Both the position numbers and the translations under genes were made by a program. A DNA stretch of 64,000 bases, from NCBI GenBank assembly GCA_003524095.1, contig DOEE01000003.1, positions 186,001-250,000 on the forward strand. Direction: 5' to 3'. The notes beneath the pieces are model-generated. The model did not search any database. It was not told the DNA's origin and saw only the letters and a list, made by a program, of their open reading frames with translations. Positions 9,063-16,598 of the stretch are shown here, piece by piece (within the stretch, counting starts at the first letter, position 1; the number at the start of each line of letters is the position of its first letter). The stretch is from Clostridiales bacterium (GTDB taxonomy: Bacteria > Bacillota > Clostridia > Christensenellales > UBA1242).

Positions 9063-10445
9063 ATGATTAAACTATATAATTCGCTTACAAAAACTAATGA
9101 AGATTTGAAACCTATCAATGGCGATTTGGTCAAAATGTATTCTTGTGGCCCTACCGTGTATCTTAAACCACATATTGGAAATATGCGTGCATATATTTTT
9201 ATGGATACTTTGCGTAGAGTTATTAAGTATAATGGATACAAAATACTAGGCGTTATGAATATAACAGATGTGGGGCATTTGACTGATGACTCGGATAATG
9301 GCGACGACAAAATGGAAAAGTCAGCAAAACTTGAAAATAAGTCACCTTATCAAATAGCCAAGGAAAATACCGATGTATTTTTGAATAATTTGAAAATGCT
9401 TAATGTTGATGTTCCAGAACATATAACCAAAGCCACCGAATATATCCCACAAATGATTGATTTTATCAAAAGACTTGAGGCCAAAGGCTATACATACATA
9501 ATTGATGATGGTGTATATTTTGACGTTTCCAAGTTCAAAGATTATGGAAAACTTAGCAACAAAAACATGGACGAAATTGGTGTTGCAAGAGTAGAAGAAA
9601 ACACTCAGAAAAAACACCCCTTTGACTTTGCACTATGGAAGTTTGTTCCCGAAAACCATATTATGAAATGGGATAGTCCATGGGGAGTAGGGTGTCCAGG
9701 TTGGCATATTGAGTGTTCGGCTATGGGCTATGATGTTCTTGGTGACCATTTTGATATTCACACTGGCGGTATTGACCATTTGTCTATTCATCATGAAAAC
9801 GAAATTGCCCAAAGTAATTGTGCGTTTGGACACAAGGTAGTTGAAATTTGGATGCATAATGAATTTGTTATGGTTGATGGCGGAAAGATGGGCAAAAGCA
9901 AGGGTAATTGTTATACTCTTGACGAACTCAAAGAAAAAGGCTTTGAGCCTTTGGCATTTAAACTTTTCTGTTTGAATACAAATTATGGAAAAACTATAAA
10001 CTTTACTTTTGATGCAATTAAGTCTTCTCAAAGTTCTCTAAATACTCTTAGAAAATTGGTAAGCGAACATAAAAGTGGCAAAGCCAAAATTGATGTAGAC
10101 AAATTAAATAAATACAAAAATGATTTTTTGAATGCAGTTAATGATAATTTAAACACACCTTTGGCTATTGGAATTATGTTTGGCATGCTTAAAAACGAGC
10201 CAAAAAGTCAGGATATTTATAATCTTGCAATTGATTTTGATAGGGTATTTGGTTTGGAATTAGACAAAACTTTTGAAAAACAAAACACCGTAGTTCCAAA
10301 TGAAATTCAAGATTTGGCAAAAGCAAGATGGGAAGCAAAACAATCAAAAGACTGGGCAACAGCAGACAAACTAAGAGACGAAATTTTAAACAAAGGTTAT
10401 CAACTATTGGATACAAAAGATGGATACACAATCAAACAACTTTAA
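9063..10445 (+). CDS. cysS: cysteinyl-tRNA synthetase
   Basis: Class I synthetase charging tRNA-Cys; 460 aa, typical. The zinc and HIGH regions are MYSCGPTVYLKPHIGNMRAY, further zinc ligands are CPGWHIECSAMG and HHENEIAQS, and the KMSKS loop reads KMGKSKGN, a variant that I believe occurs in other bacterial CysRS. No T-box leader (no GGGTGGnACCGCG-like sequence) precedes the operon, so tRNA-sensing control is not seen. Its last 26 nt overlap the next gene. Confidence 0.96.
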   Translation: MIKLYNSLTKTNEDLKPINGDLVKMYSCGPTVYLKPHIGNMRAYIFMDTLRRVIKYNGYKILGVMNITDVGHLTDDSDNGDDKMEKSAKLENKSPYQIAKENTDVFLNNLKMLNVDVPEHITKATEYIPQMIDFIKRLEAKGYTYIIDDGVYFDVSKFKDYGKLSNKNMDEIGVARVEENTQKKHPFDFALWKFVPENHIMKWDSPWGVGCPGWHIECSAMGYDVLGDHFDIHTGGIDHLSIHHENEIAQSNCAFGHKVVEIWMHNEFVMVDGGKMGKSKGNCYTLDELKEKGFEPLAFKLFCLNTNYGKTINFTFDAIKSSQSSLNTLRKLVSEHKSGKAKIDVDKLNKYKNDFLNAVNDNLNTPLAIGIMFGMLKNEPKSQDIYNLAIDFDRVFGLELDKTFEKQNTVVPNEIQDLAKARWEAKQSKDWATADKLRDEILNKGYQLLDTKDGYTIKQL

Positions 10446-11040
10446 ACATTATTTTGTAAGTGCAAACCACCTAGAAAGCGACTACTTTAATTTTGAATTT
10501 ACATTTCAAAATGAAATTTTCAAATTTACTAGTTGTAATGATGTTTTTTCAAAAAATGAAATAGACTACGGAAGCAAAGTGTTAATCAAAACCATACTAA
10601 AAGACAAACAAAAATACTTTGGTCATGGGTTAGATATCGCTTGTGGCTATGGAGCAATTGGAGTAATTTTAAGTAGGTTTTTGGATGCTGAATTTGATAT
10701 GTGTGATATAAATTCGCTTGCTATCAAACTTTGTAAAATCAATGCCAAACAAAACAATTCCAGAGTAAAAAATATTTTTGAAAGTGACATGTGGCAAAAT
10801 GTTCAAGATTCATATGAGTTTATAGTTTCAAATCCGCCTATTAAGGTTGGAAAAAAAGTTCTTATGGATTTTTTAAATAATGCAAAAGAACATCTAAATC
10901 CAAATGGAACACTAACAATCGTAATTAAGAAAAATTTAGGCGCAGATTCTACAAAAAAATATTTGACAGAAATATTTGGAAATTGTGAAGTTTTAAATAG
11001 AGATAAGGGCTATTATATTTTGCAATCAATAAATAAATAA
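10420..11040 (+). CDS. RsmC-like class I methyltransferase (probable rRNA guanine-N2 methyltransferase)
   Basis: 206 aa SAM-dependent methyltransferase of the MTS/RsmC type. Motif I is LDIACGYGAIGVILS, the acidic motif II is FDMCDIN, and motif IV is FIVSNPPIKVGKKV, an N-P-P-I form typical of base N-methyltransferases. The N-terminus (FTFQNEIFKFTSCNDVFSKNEIDYGS) is the family's characteristic start. It overlaps cysS by 26 nt, which suggests translational coupling. Firmicutes members of this family are single-domain, as here. Substrate 16S rRNA is inferred from the family only. Confidence 0.8.
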   Translation: MDTQSNNFKHYFVSANHLESDYFNFEFTFQNEIFKFTSCNDVFSKNEIDYGSKVLIKTILKDKQKYFGHGLDIACGYGAIGVILSRFLDAEFDMCDINSLAIKLCKINAKQNNSRVKNIFESDMWQNVQDSYEFIVSNPPIKVGKKVLMDFLNNAKEHLNPNGTLTIVIKKNLGADSTKKYLTEIFGNCEVLNRDKGYYILQSINK

Positions 11041-11070
11041 GTCAAAAATACAAATGAAAAGGGGAAAACT

Positions 11071-13341
11071 ATGAAAAAAAAATATCAAATATTTTCGTTT
11101 TTTTGCATGTGCATATTGCTACTGATTTGCACACTTATGCTTAGTAGTTGTTGTACCCCTAGAGAAATTAAAGTCTATGTTAAGTTTAAAAATGCAGATC
11201 CTAGATTGCAACTTTATGATTATGATTTTAAGTGCGATTTTGGTTCATCTGCCAATATTACTTTTGATGTTCCAAAGGGCTATGACCACACAAAATTAAA
11301 AGGAACTGCCGAAGGATACAATATAAATTATTATGTTAGTGCAGTCGAAGAAACAGATAATCCAGATTACAAAAAATTCAAGGATAGTCAAGATTATTGG
11401 TTTGTGCTAGACAAAACAGTGACTTTTAAAATTGAAGTGGTTAAACGAAGTTGTACAGCCATTATAGATTTGAGTGACATGACCAAAAATACATACAATA
11501 TAAACTTGGAAAAAGGCATGGAAGGCTTTCAAGTTTTGATTGTATCAAAAGACAAAACTGACACACTTATCAAACTTGGCTCCAAAGACGTCTTAGAAAC
11601 AATAGATTTTGTTAATAATTCGGCAGAAGTTGAATACGGGAAATATGTAATCCTTGTTCATAATACTAATGTAGCCAAAAGGTCTTATAATGCACTTTAT
11701 TCAGATATTAGTGATAGAGACTTTGTTATGGACAAAAATATTGGCAACATAGGCACTCTCAGATTTGGGAAATACCCAGTAGCCAAAAAAGGCAATACTT
11801 ATTACAATTATAATTATAACTCCCAACTTCAATTATTTTACTTGGGAGAAATCAAAGAGAATATAAATTTGCAAGCAAGCATTCCAAACTTTGAAAAAGA
11901 AAAGGGGTTTGAAATAGAACGAAAACCAAACATATTCTATTTATTTACAAATTTGTCACAGTACAATTCAGATATACTAACAATGGAAGCATATAGTTCA
12001 GTTGTGAATTATAGCGGAAATTTGGACACTATTGAAGGAAACACAGTTCAAAAAATTGAGTCAAATGAAATATATAACGATAGATACGATGTGTACAAAA
12101 TTTATTTAGGCAAAGATTTGGATAATGACCCGCTTTTGGAGTCGGCAGACAAGGCAGAGTTGAATAAAGATTTGTATTTTGAAATTTCTTCGATTGCACA
12201 GGAAACTATTCCATCGCATATAGATAGAAATGACCCAAAAATGGGGGCCGAATGTTTTAACTATTATTTATTGTTTTTTGAAAAACAAAAACCATCTGAG
12301 GGGTATAGAATTCCACTAAGTGAAATTTCGTCAGCGAATGGAAAAAGATACATAAAACTTTCATACGAAACTCTACTTAAATTCTGTCAAAATCGGGATA
12401 TGGTGCGTGGACAAACAGTCTATGAGTATCTAACTGGTAGTGCAATTTTGTATCCAGAACTAGATTATACTGTTTTTCAAAATGATAGATTATCTAGCAA
12501 ATTTATGTATACAAGAGTATGGCTAACAATAGATATTTTAAGCAATACGATTGGTGCTACTAGCAGGGATTTTCACTTTAATTTGTATCTCAAAAATGAG
12601 TCTACCATTAAGTATGGAGTGGTAGATTATCACAATAGTTCTAGAGATTGTATTTATTTTTTAACTAGCGATTTGTTTGATGGTGATAAGTACAAAAACA
12701 CACTCTATGCTGAGATAAGGGGAAAAGAATACAAGGATTTTAGAACGATGCCGGTCAGGGGTGCAACTTTTGTTTTGGGTTTCGGGACATATCTAAATAT
12801 GGAACCTATCAAAGTTAAAGATTTCAAAAATTATAATGGTGTCAAGGATTTTCCAATTAATCTCAAAACGCGTGAAACTTTGGACGAATATTCTTTGACG
12901 GTTAAAATTAATATTGAAGACAAATTAAGGGAACTTACTCCACTAGATTTTAGTTATCTTAGTCTACCTGCATCCATAAGTAATGCGGTTTATTTGAGTG
13001 AGAAAAGCGAGTTTAGTCAGTTTAAAGAATTTATTCCAGTTACTTCTGCCAACAAAGAAACATTCAAAGAAAACAAATTAATCAAATTTAGTTCTGGTCA
13101 GGACTTGTACTACTTTGTTAGAATAGACGGGGATTATCATAATGATTTCGATATAGAAATGCGTTTAGACCCAAATGATTCAACTACATGTATCTCCAAA
13201 TCCCAAGATTTATACGATATAACTGGTGAAAAAAGATTTATAACCATAAATGACAATACTTATTACATCAAAGTTATCAGTCAAGACGACATTTATTCGC
13301 TTTTGACAAATTATATCTATGTAGTCCAAGCGGGCAGTTAA
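11071..13341 (+). CDS. large lipoprotein of unknown function
   Basis: 756 aa. The N-terminus is a lipoprotein signal: basic MKKK, hydrophobic core, then LMLSSCC, so it should be lipid-anchored outside the membrane. The rest is rich in Tyr, Asp and Lys, with alternating beta-strand-like segments and no recognisable catalytic motif. Repeated phrases of the kind FNLYLKNES and EIRGKEYKDF suggest several beta domains. A good RBS (AAAAGGGG, 6 nt) precedes the ATG. It follows the methyltransferase gene by 30 nt and could be read from the same transcript. I do not recognise the family. Confidence 0.7.
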   Translation: MKKKYQIFSFFCMCILLLICTLMLSSCCTPREIKVYVKFKNADPRLQLYDYDFKCDFGSSANITFDVPKGYDHTKLKGTAEGYNINYYVSAVEETDNPDYKKFKDSQDYWFVLDKTVTFKIEVVKRSCTAIIDLSDMTKNTYNINLEKGMEGFQVLIVSKDKTDTLIKLGSKDVLETIDFVNNSAEVEYGKYVILVHNTNVAKRSYNALYSDISDRDFVMDKNIGNIGTLRFGKYPVAKKGNTYYNYNYNSQLQLFYLGEIKENINLQASIPNFEKEKGFEIERKPNIFYLFTNLSQYNSDILTMEAYSSVVNYSGNLDTIEGNTVQKIESNEIYNDRYDVYKIYLGKDLDNDPLLESADKAELNKDLYFEISSIAQETIPSHIDRNDPKMGAECFNYYLLFFEKQKPSEGYRIPLSEISSANGKRYIKLSYETLLKFCQNRDMVRGQTVYEYLTGSAILYPELDYTVFQNDRLSSKFMYTRVWLTIDILSNTIGATSRDFHFNLYLKNESTIKYGVVDYHNSSRDCIYFLTSDLFDGDKYKNTLYAEIRGKEYKDFRTMPVRGATFVLGFGTYLNMEPIKVKDFKNYNGVKDFPINLKTRETLDEYSLTVKINIEDKLRELTPLDFSYLSLPASISNAVYLSEKSEFSQFKEFIPVTSANKETFKENKLIKFSSGQDLYYFVRIDGDYHNDFDIEMRLDPNDSTTCISKSQDLYDITGEKRFITINDNTYYIKVISQDDIYSLLTNYIYVVQAGS

Positions 13342-13388
13342 AAAAAATCTCTTAAATTCAACTTTGTGTTGGTTTAAGAGATTTTTTG
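13341..13388. terminator. bidirectional terminator between convergent genes
   Basis: 12-bp perfect stem AAATCTCTTAAA/TTTAAGAGATTT with an inner CAAC/GTTG pairing, an A-run on the left and a T-run on the right. It serves the lipoprotein gene (+) and the zinc-ribbon gene (-). Confidence 0.85.
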
Positions 13389-13389
13389 T

Positions 13390-13884
13390 TTAGTTATCAA
13401 AATGTATTGTATTTCCGCAATATTCACAGATATATCCGTCTTTTGTTTTGGTCATTTTTCCGCCACAATTAGGACATTTGGAAACCTTTGTATTGCCCAT
13501 AATAATTTTTTCGTTGTTTTTGAGACTAACTCCGTCATACAAGTATCCTTTGAGATATTGTTTTGTAACAAGAGTTTGTATACAAGACTTAACTTGTTCC
13601 TCAGTCATGGCTAGTTGGGTTGAAATTTCCTTGTTAGTTGTCAATTTTTCGATAGTAATGGCATTATAGATTCTCATTAGTTGTCTGTCACTGCCATATG
13701 CAATAAATAATATAGGCGAGCCATAAAATCCAAATATGACCATCAAAATTCCCAAGACCATAAGCAAAGGTTGGAGTTTTGCAAAAATAACAATCATTGG
13801 CACTCCGCCAACAAAACAAACAAGTGCAAATATTGCAAGTATTAATTTAATATTGATATTCTTTTTTAAATCTTTGTTTTCCAT
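13390..13884 (-). CDS. two-TM membrane protein with winged-helix-like segment and zinc ribbon
   Basis: 164 aa. Two transmembrane helices (about residues 12-32 and 36-58) are followed by a cytoplasmic part: a helical segment LMRIYNAITIEKLTTNKEISTQLAMTEEQVK that looks like a small winged helix, and a C-terminal zinc ribbon CPNCGGKM...CEYCGNTI. No functional family is recognised. A membrane-tethered nucleic-acid-binding or regulatory role is possible but only inferred. It ends a few nt from a shared terminator and is otherwise monocistronic. Confidence 0.7.
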   Translation of the reverse strand: MENKDLKKNINIKLILAIFALVCFVGGVPMIVIFAKLQPLLMVLGILMVIFGFYGSPILFIAYGSDRQLMRIYNAITIEKLTTNKEISTQLAMTEEQVKSCIQTLVTKQYLKGYLYDGVSLKNNEKIIMGNTKVSKCPNCGGKMTKTKDGYICEYCGNTIHFDN

Positions 13885-14018
13885 ACAATTAGTATACTAT
13901 TAATTATCAAAAAAATAAACAAAAATAATATTATTTTTCAAAATTTTTCTGTTAATTAATCTTTGTTTTTATTTTAATATATTTCGTCTCAAATATTCAT
14001 TTTTCCATGCAGATTACT

Positions 14019-14047
14019 CAAAAAAAGCCCTTAAATTAAGGGCTTTT
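14019..14047 (-). terminator. terminator after rubrerythrin
   Basis: GCCCTTAA/TTAAGGGC stem with a seven-T run on the - strand, directly after the rubrerythrin stop codon. Confidence 0.8.
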
Positions 14048-14053
14048 GGCATT

Positions 14054-14596
14054 TTAGTAGTTGTTGCTTAAAAGTTCAAAATAACTTTGTGGGTGAGAGC
14101 AAACTGGACATACAAGTGGGGCTTTTGTGCCAACACAAATGTGTCCACAATTTCTACATTCCCAAACTTTGACTTCGGACTTTTCAAAAACACTAGACTC
14201 TTCAACATTTTTAAGAAGCGCCCTATATCTTTCTTCATGGTGTTTTTCAATCTTAGCAACACCCAAGAATTTTTGGGCTAAATCATCAAAACCTTCGGCT
14301 TTGGCAACTTTGGCAAATTCTTCGTACATATCAGTCCATTCAAAATTTTCGCCATCAGCAGCAGCACTCAAATTTTCTTTTGTGTTTCCAAGTCCGTTAA
14401 GTTCTTTAAACCACATTTTTGCATGTTCTTTTTCGTTGTCTGCAGTTTTCAAAAACATTTCGGCAATTTGTTCCATGCCTTCTTTTTTTGCAACAGATGC
14501 AAAGTATGTATATTTATTTCTAGCTTGACTCTCTCCAGCAAATGCAGTTTGTAAGTTCTTTTCGGTTTGAGTTCCTTTGTATTTGTTTTCAATCAT
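14054..14596 (-). CDS. rbr: rubrerythrin
   Basis: Non-haem di-iron peroxidase that reduces hydrogen peroxide in anaerobes. 180 aa. The ferritin-like domain has the paired iron-ligand motifs FAGESQARNKY, DNEKEHAKMW and KIEKHHEERY. The C-terminal rubredoxin-like Fe(Cys)4 domain has CRNCGHI and CPVCSHPQSYF. The ATG at 14596 is chosen because AGGAGAAAGG lies 3 nt upstream; a longer in-frame start adds 17 residues foreign to the family. Monocistronic. It shows the host is an anaerobe with oxygen-stress defence. Confidence 0.95.
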   Translation of the reverse strand: MIENKYKGTQTEKNLQTAFAGESQARNKYTYFASVAKKEGMEQIAEMFLKTADNEKEHAKMWFKELNGLGNTKENLSAAADGENFEWTDMYEEFAKVAKAEGFDDLAQKFLGVAKIEKHHEERYRALLKNVEESSVFEKSEVKVWECRNCGHICVGTKAPLVCPVCSHPQSYFELLSNNY

Positions 14597-14830
14597 TTTC
14601 CTTTCTCCTAAAAGTTTTTTATAATTTTTACATATTTCTAATTGCATGTCAAGTAATTTGTAGACAAATTAAGACTATTTGTGTTTAGTAGTTATTGGAT
14701 ATAATTTGCCAAAATATTCAATATATAAATTTCTTTTTGTATTAGTCGAAATTAGTGACTAAAAATTTATGACAATTTTTGATATACTTCAAAATACTAA
14801 TGTGTAATAAACTTCAAAAGGGAGAAAATT

Positions 14831-15070
14831 ATGTTGTATTATTTTGGCGGAATTGTCGCATATTACATGTTATATTCATTGTGTGCACTTATTTTTAAAC
14901 ACAAAGTAGGATTTGTGGTATCTATAATATTTATGACTGTTGCGGGAATATGTTCGGCTGTTATGTCTAGTTCTTTTGTAACTTTGGTTGGTGCGATTGT
15001 TGGTGGATTATTGGTTGGATTTATCAAAAAAATTCAAATCAGAAGCCATAAAGATAGTGTAGGCCAATAG
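14831..15070 (+). CDS. small membrane protein, unknown
   Basis: 79 aa with three hydrophobic segments (about 3-20, 26-44, 47-65) and a basic C-terminal tail (KKIQIRSHKD). A good RBS (GGGAGA, 5 nt) supports translation. No family is recognised. It sits alone between rubrerythrin and the tRNA-Arg repeat region. Confidence 0.6.
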   Translation: MLYYFGGIVAYYMLYSLCALIFKHKVGFVVSIIFMTVAGICSAVMSSSFVTLVGAIVGGLLVGFIKKIQIRSHKDSVGQ

Positions 15071-15126
15071 TTTTTTAAAAAATTAAAAAAAATAATTGAA
15101 AAATTGAGATGACTAATCATAATGAC

Positions 15127-15183
15127 TCGCATTGTTGCTCTGCAACAATTGTCGGGTGGCAGTGAAACTGACGGGGTCCCGAC
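15127..15183. repeat. cluster of small palindromes, left end of the tRNA-associated repeat region
   Basis: Contains the perfect hairpin ATTGTTGC-tct-GCAACAAT (15131-15149), a small CAGT-gaa-ACTG hairpin (15160-15170), and an enclosing GTCGGG/CCCGAC pairing (15151-15156 with 15178-15183). The base composition is noticeably richer in G and C than the surroundings. Confidence 0.7.
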
Positions 15184-15197
15184 TACACTCAACCGTA

Positions 15198-15316
15198 GGT
15201 TGGGAGTTCCAAGCAAGAATTGCTTGACAAGCATGAAATGCTTGGAGTCTCTTAAGTGCAAACAAAAAAGCAAGCCATGAGGCTTGCAGTTTTTTGGTGC
15301 ACCCAAGGACTCGTCA
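15198..15316. repeat. tRNA-Arg-derived inverted repeat, copy 1, with palindromic insert
   Basis: On the + strand 15198-15209 plus 15245-15260 is a near copy of the 3' half of the tRNA-Arg gene (T-arm and acceptor, which is encoded on the - strand at 15477-15505). It is interrupted in the T-loop by a 35-nt insert, 15210-15244, made of two perfect 17-nt mini-hairpins with GAA loops: CAAGCAA-gaa-TTGCTTG and CAAGCAT-gaa-ATGCTTG. A copy of the tRNA terminator hairpin follows (GCAAGCC/GGCTTGC, 15271-15288). A second degenerate tRNA tail in the - orientation (TGCACCC at 15297, then AAGGACTCG) completes a large imperfect palindrome. Confidence 0.8.
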
Positions 15317-15381
15317 ATATGAGCGAAGCGAAAATTTGTCGGAGTGAGAGTGCTTGCACTCGGGAAGAACGACGACTACCA

Positions 15382-15498
15382 AGTTCGAAAGATGTCAAGA
15401 GACATCTAAAAGCCGAAAGGCTTTTGTCTCTTAGGGTAAAACAAAAAAGCAAGCCAAGTGGCTTGCAGTTTTTTGGTGCACCCTAAGAGACTCGAACT
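15382..15498. repeat. tRNA-Arg-derived inverted repeat, copy 2, extending into the intact tRNA
   Basis: AGTTCGA (15382-15388) plus GTCTCTTAGGGT (15426-15437) form an exact reverse complement of ACCCTAAGAGACTCGAACT (15480-15498) inside the tRNA gene. The left arm is split by a 37-nt insert (15389-15425) containing two perfect mini-hairpins, AGATGTC-aaga-GACATCT and AAAAGCC-gaaa-GGCTTTT. Between the arms lies the tRNA terminator. The split point in the T-loop is within 3 nt of the one in copy 1. Confidence 0.8.
15443..15473 (-). terminator. terminator of tRNA-Arg
   Basis: On the - strand a GCAAGCC-ACTT-GGCTTGC hairpin with a T6 run follows the encoded CCA end by about 7 nt. Confidence 0.85.
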
Positions 15499-15550
15499 CC
15501 CAACCTTTGGTTCCGTAGACCAACGCTCTATCCAATTGAGCTAAGAGTGC
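15474..15550 (-). tRNA. tRNA-Arg (anticodon ACG), CCA encoded
   Basis: Cloverleaf read on the - strand. Acceptor stem: GCACTCT pairs with AGGGTGC. The D-arm GCTC/GAGC encloses the loop AATTGGATA. The anticodon stem is TTGGT/ACCAA with loop CTACGGA, so the anticodon is ACG (Arg, CGN codons after A34 deamination). T-arm: GGGAG-TTCGAGT-CTCTT. The discriminator A and CCA are encoded. It is the only tRNA in the window, and its 3' half is duplicated in inverted form downstream (see repeats). Confidence 0.95.
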
Positions 15551-15625
15551 TTGTTTATTTCACCCGTATATTTTAGTCCAATTAGACTTGTTTGTCAATA
15601 ATTTTTGTTTAAATTGCTAATATTT

Positions 15626-16207
15626 CTATTTGGTATATATTTTTTCACTTAGTAATATATCAAAATAATTAATAAGTTCAGACTTGTCATATGTCTTTGT
15701 GGATTCAAGCCAACTTAGACCCAAGTTGGTAATTCCTCCTGCCAAAAAGTTAATTATTATATCTGGTGGCAATTTAAATTTTTCTTTGTACTGGTTTTTG
15801 CTTGTTAGATATCTAATGCTTCGGTCTAGAGTGTTTAAAATTAGTCCCATAATCTTGTCTCTACTATTATTTTTGATAATTAACAAAAACTTTTCGCGGT
15901 TTTCTTCCACAAAATCTATGACCTTTGAAACGAGTGACATGTACATTTCTTTTGGGGTGTTGTGCTTTTCTTTTTCAACGGTTGCATTAAACATATCTTC
16001 TTGTATTTGGTCAATTGCAAAAGAAAGAAGATTTTCTTTGTTATCAAAATGGTTATAAAATGTTGCTCTATGCACCATGGCTTTGTTACAGATATCTATT
16101 ACTGTTATTTTTTCATAAGGCTCAACTTCTAGTAAGTCAAAAAACGCCTTGCAAAGCAATGTCCTTGTCCTTATTATTCTCAAATCTTCTTTGTATGAAT
16201 TTTTCAT
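15626..16207 (-). CDS. TetR/AcrR-family transcriptional regulator
   Basis: 193 aa. The N-terminal DNA-binding domain is complete: TRTLLCKAFFDLLEVEPYEKITVIDICNKAMVHRATFYNHFDNKENLL, with the HTH recognition helix around HRATFYNHF. The C-terminal domain (about 75-193) is the variable ligand and dimer part. RBS AAAGGA sits 6 nt before the ATG. Two 10-bp palindromes about 90-120 nt upstream overlap or adjoin its promoter and suggest autoregulation. No obvious target efflux pump is next to it; the divergent small membrane protein and 272-aa protein are candidates. Confidence 0.88.
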   Translation of the reverse strand: MKNSYKEDLRIIRTRTLLCKAFFDLLEVEPYEKITVIDICNKAMVHRATFYNHFDNKENLLSFAIDQIQEDMFNATVEKEKHNTPKEMYMSLVSKVIDFVEENREKFLLIIKNNSRDKIMGLILNTLDRSIRYLTSKNQYKEKFKLPPDIIINFLAGGITNLGLSWLESTKTYDKSELINYFDILLSEKIYTK

Positions 16208-16281
16208 AGTGTTTCCTTTTTGGTATTCAGAAAAATCTGTTTGATATTGGCATTATCTAGTCATTAAATTTAATCATTACA

Positions 16282-16310
16282 ATATTAACATATAATACGA
16301 CATATGTCAA
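16282..16310 (-). promoter_or_regulatory. promoter of the tetR gene
   Basis: On the - strand TTGACA (16310-16305), a 17-nt spacer, TAATAT (16287-16282). The -35 box overlaps the first palindromic operator candidate. Confidence 0.6.
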
Positions 16311-16327
16311 TAAAATAGACATTTGTC
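16299..16327. promoter_or_regulatory. putative tandem TetR operator
   Basis: Two related palindromes, GACATATGTC (16299-16308) and GACATTTGTC (16318-16327), lie 19 bp apart, about two helical turns, and overlap the -35 side of the tetR promoter. This spacing fits cooperative binding of two dimers on one face. Confidence 0.55.
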
Positions 16328-16453
16328 TAATAAGATTTGCAAATTTTGGTTTCTAAAAAAAATTTATGTTTGGTTTTTGTATTTTTTAAAAACATGTATA
16401 TATTTTTTAGTTTGCATAAATTTTGTTGTCGGGCAATTGCATAAGGAATTTCG

Positions 16454-16483
16454 TTGACGATTTGTTGTTATAAATGTTATAAT
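16454..16483 (+). promoter_or_regulatory. promoter of the small membrane protein operon
   Basis: TTGACG, 18-nt spacer, TATAAT with an upstream TG (extended -10: TGTTATAAT), about 30 nt before the TTG start of the 27-aa gene. Confidence 0.65.
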
Positions 16484-16514
16484 TAATTGAAATAATTACA
16501 AAGGGGTTTTGTGT

Positions 16515-16598
16515 TTGTTTAAGTTGTTAAAAAAAATTTTGGGGTTTGTAATTCTAGCAGTATTAATTGTGCTGTTTTACATCTTTTTTGTTAAATGA
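16515..16598 (+). CDS. 27-aa single-TM small membrane protein, translationally coupled to the next gene
   Basis: Starts with TTG 8 nt after AAGGGG and encodes a short peptide: MFKLLKKI, then a hydrophobic stretch (about residues 8-25), then K and stop. Its TGA overlaps the ATG of the following 272-aa gene in an ATGA arrangement. That downstream gene has no ribosome binding site of its own, which argues that this reading frame is really translated. The function is unknown; leader-type coupling or a small partner of the downstream membrane protein are both possible. Confidence 0.6.
   Translation: MFKLLKKILGFVILAVLIVLFYIFFVK

Noticed and set aside
15256..15486. 76-aa + strand frame across the tRNA repeats
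   Set aside because: Its apparent internal repeat is only the duplicated tRNA terminator; no RBS, and it overlaps the tRNA and palindromes.
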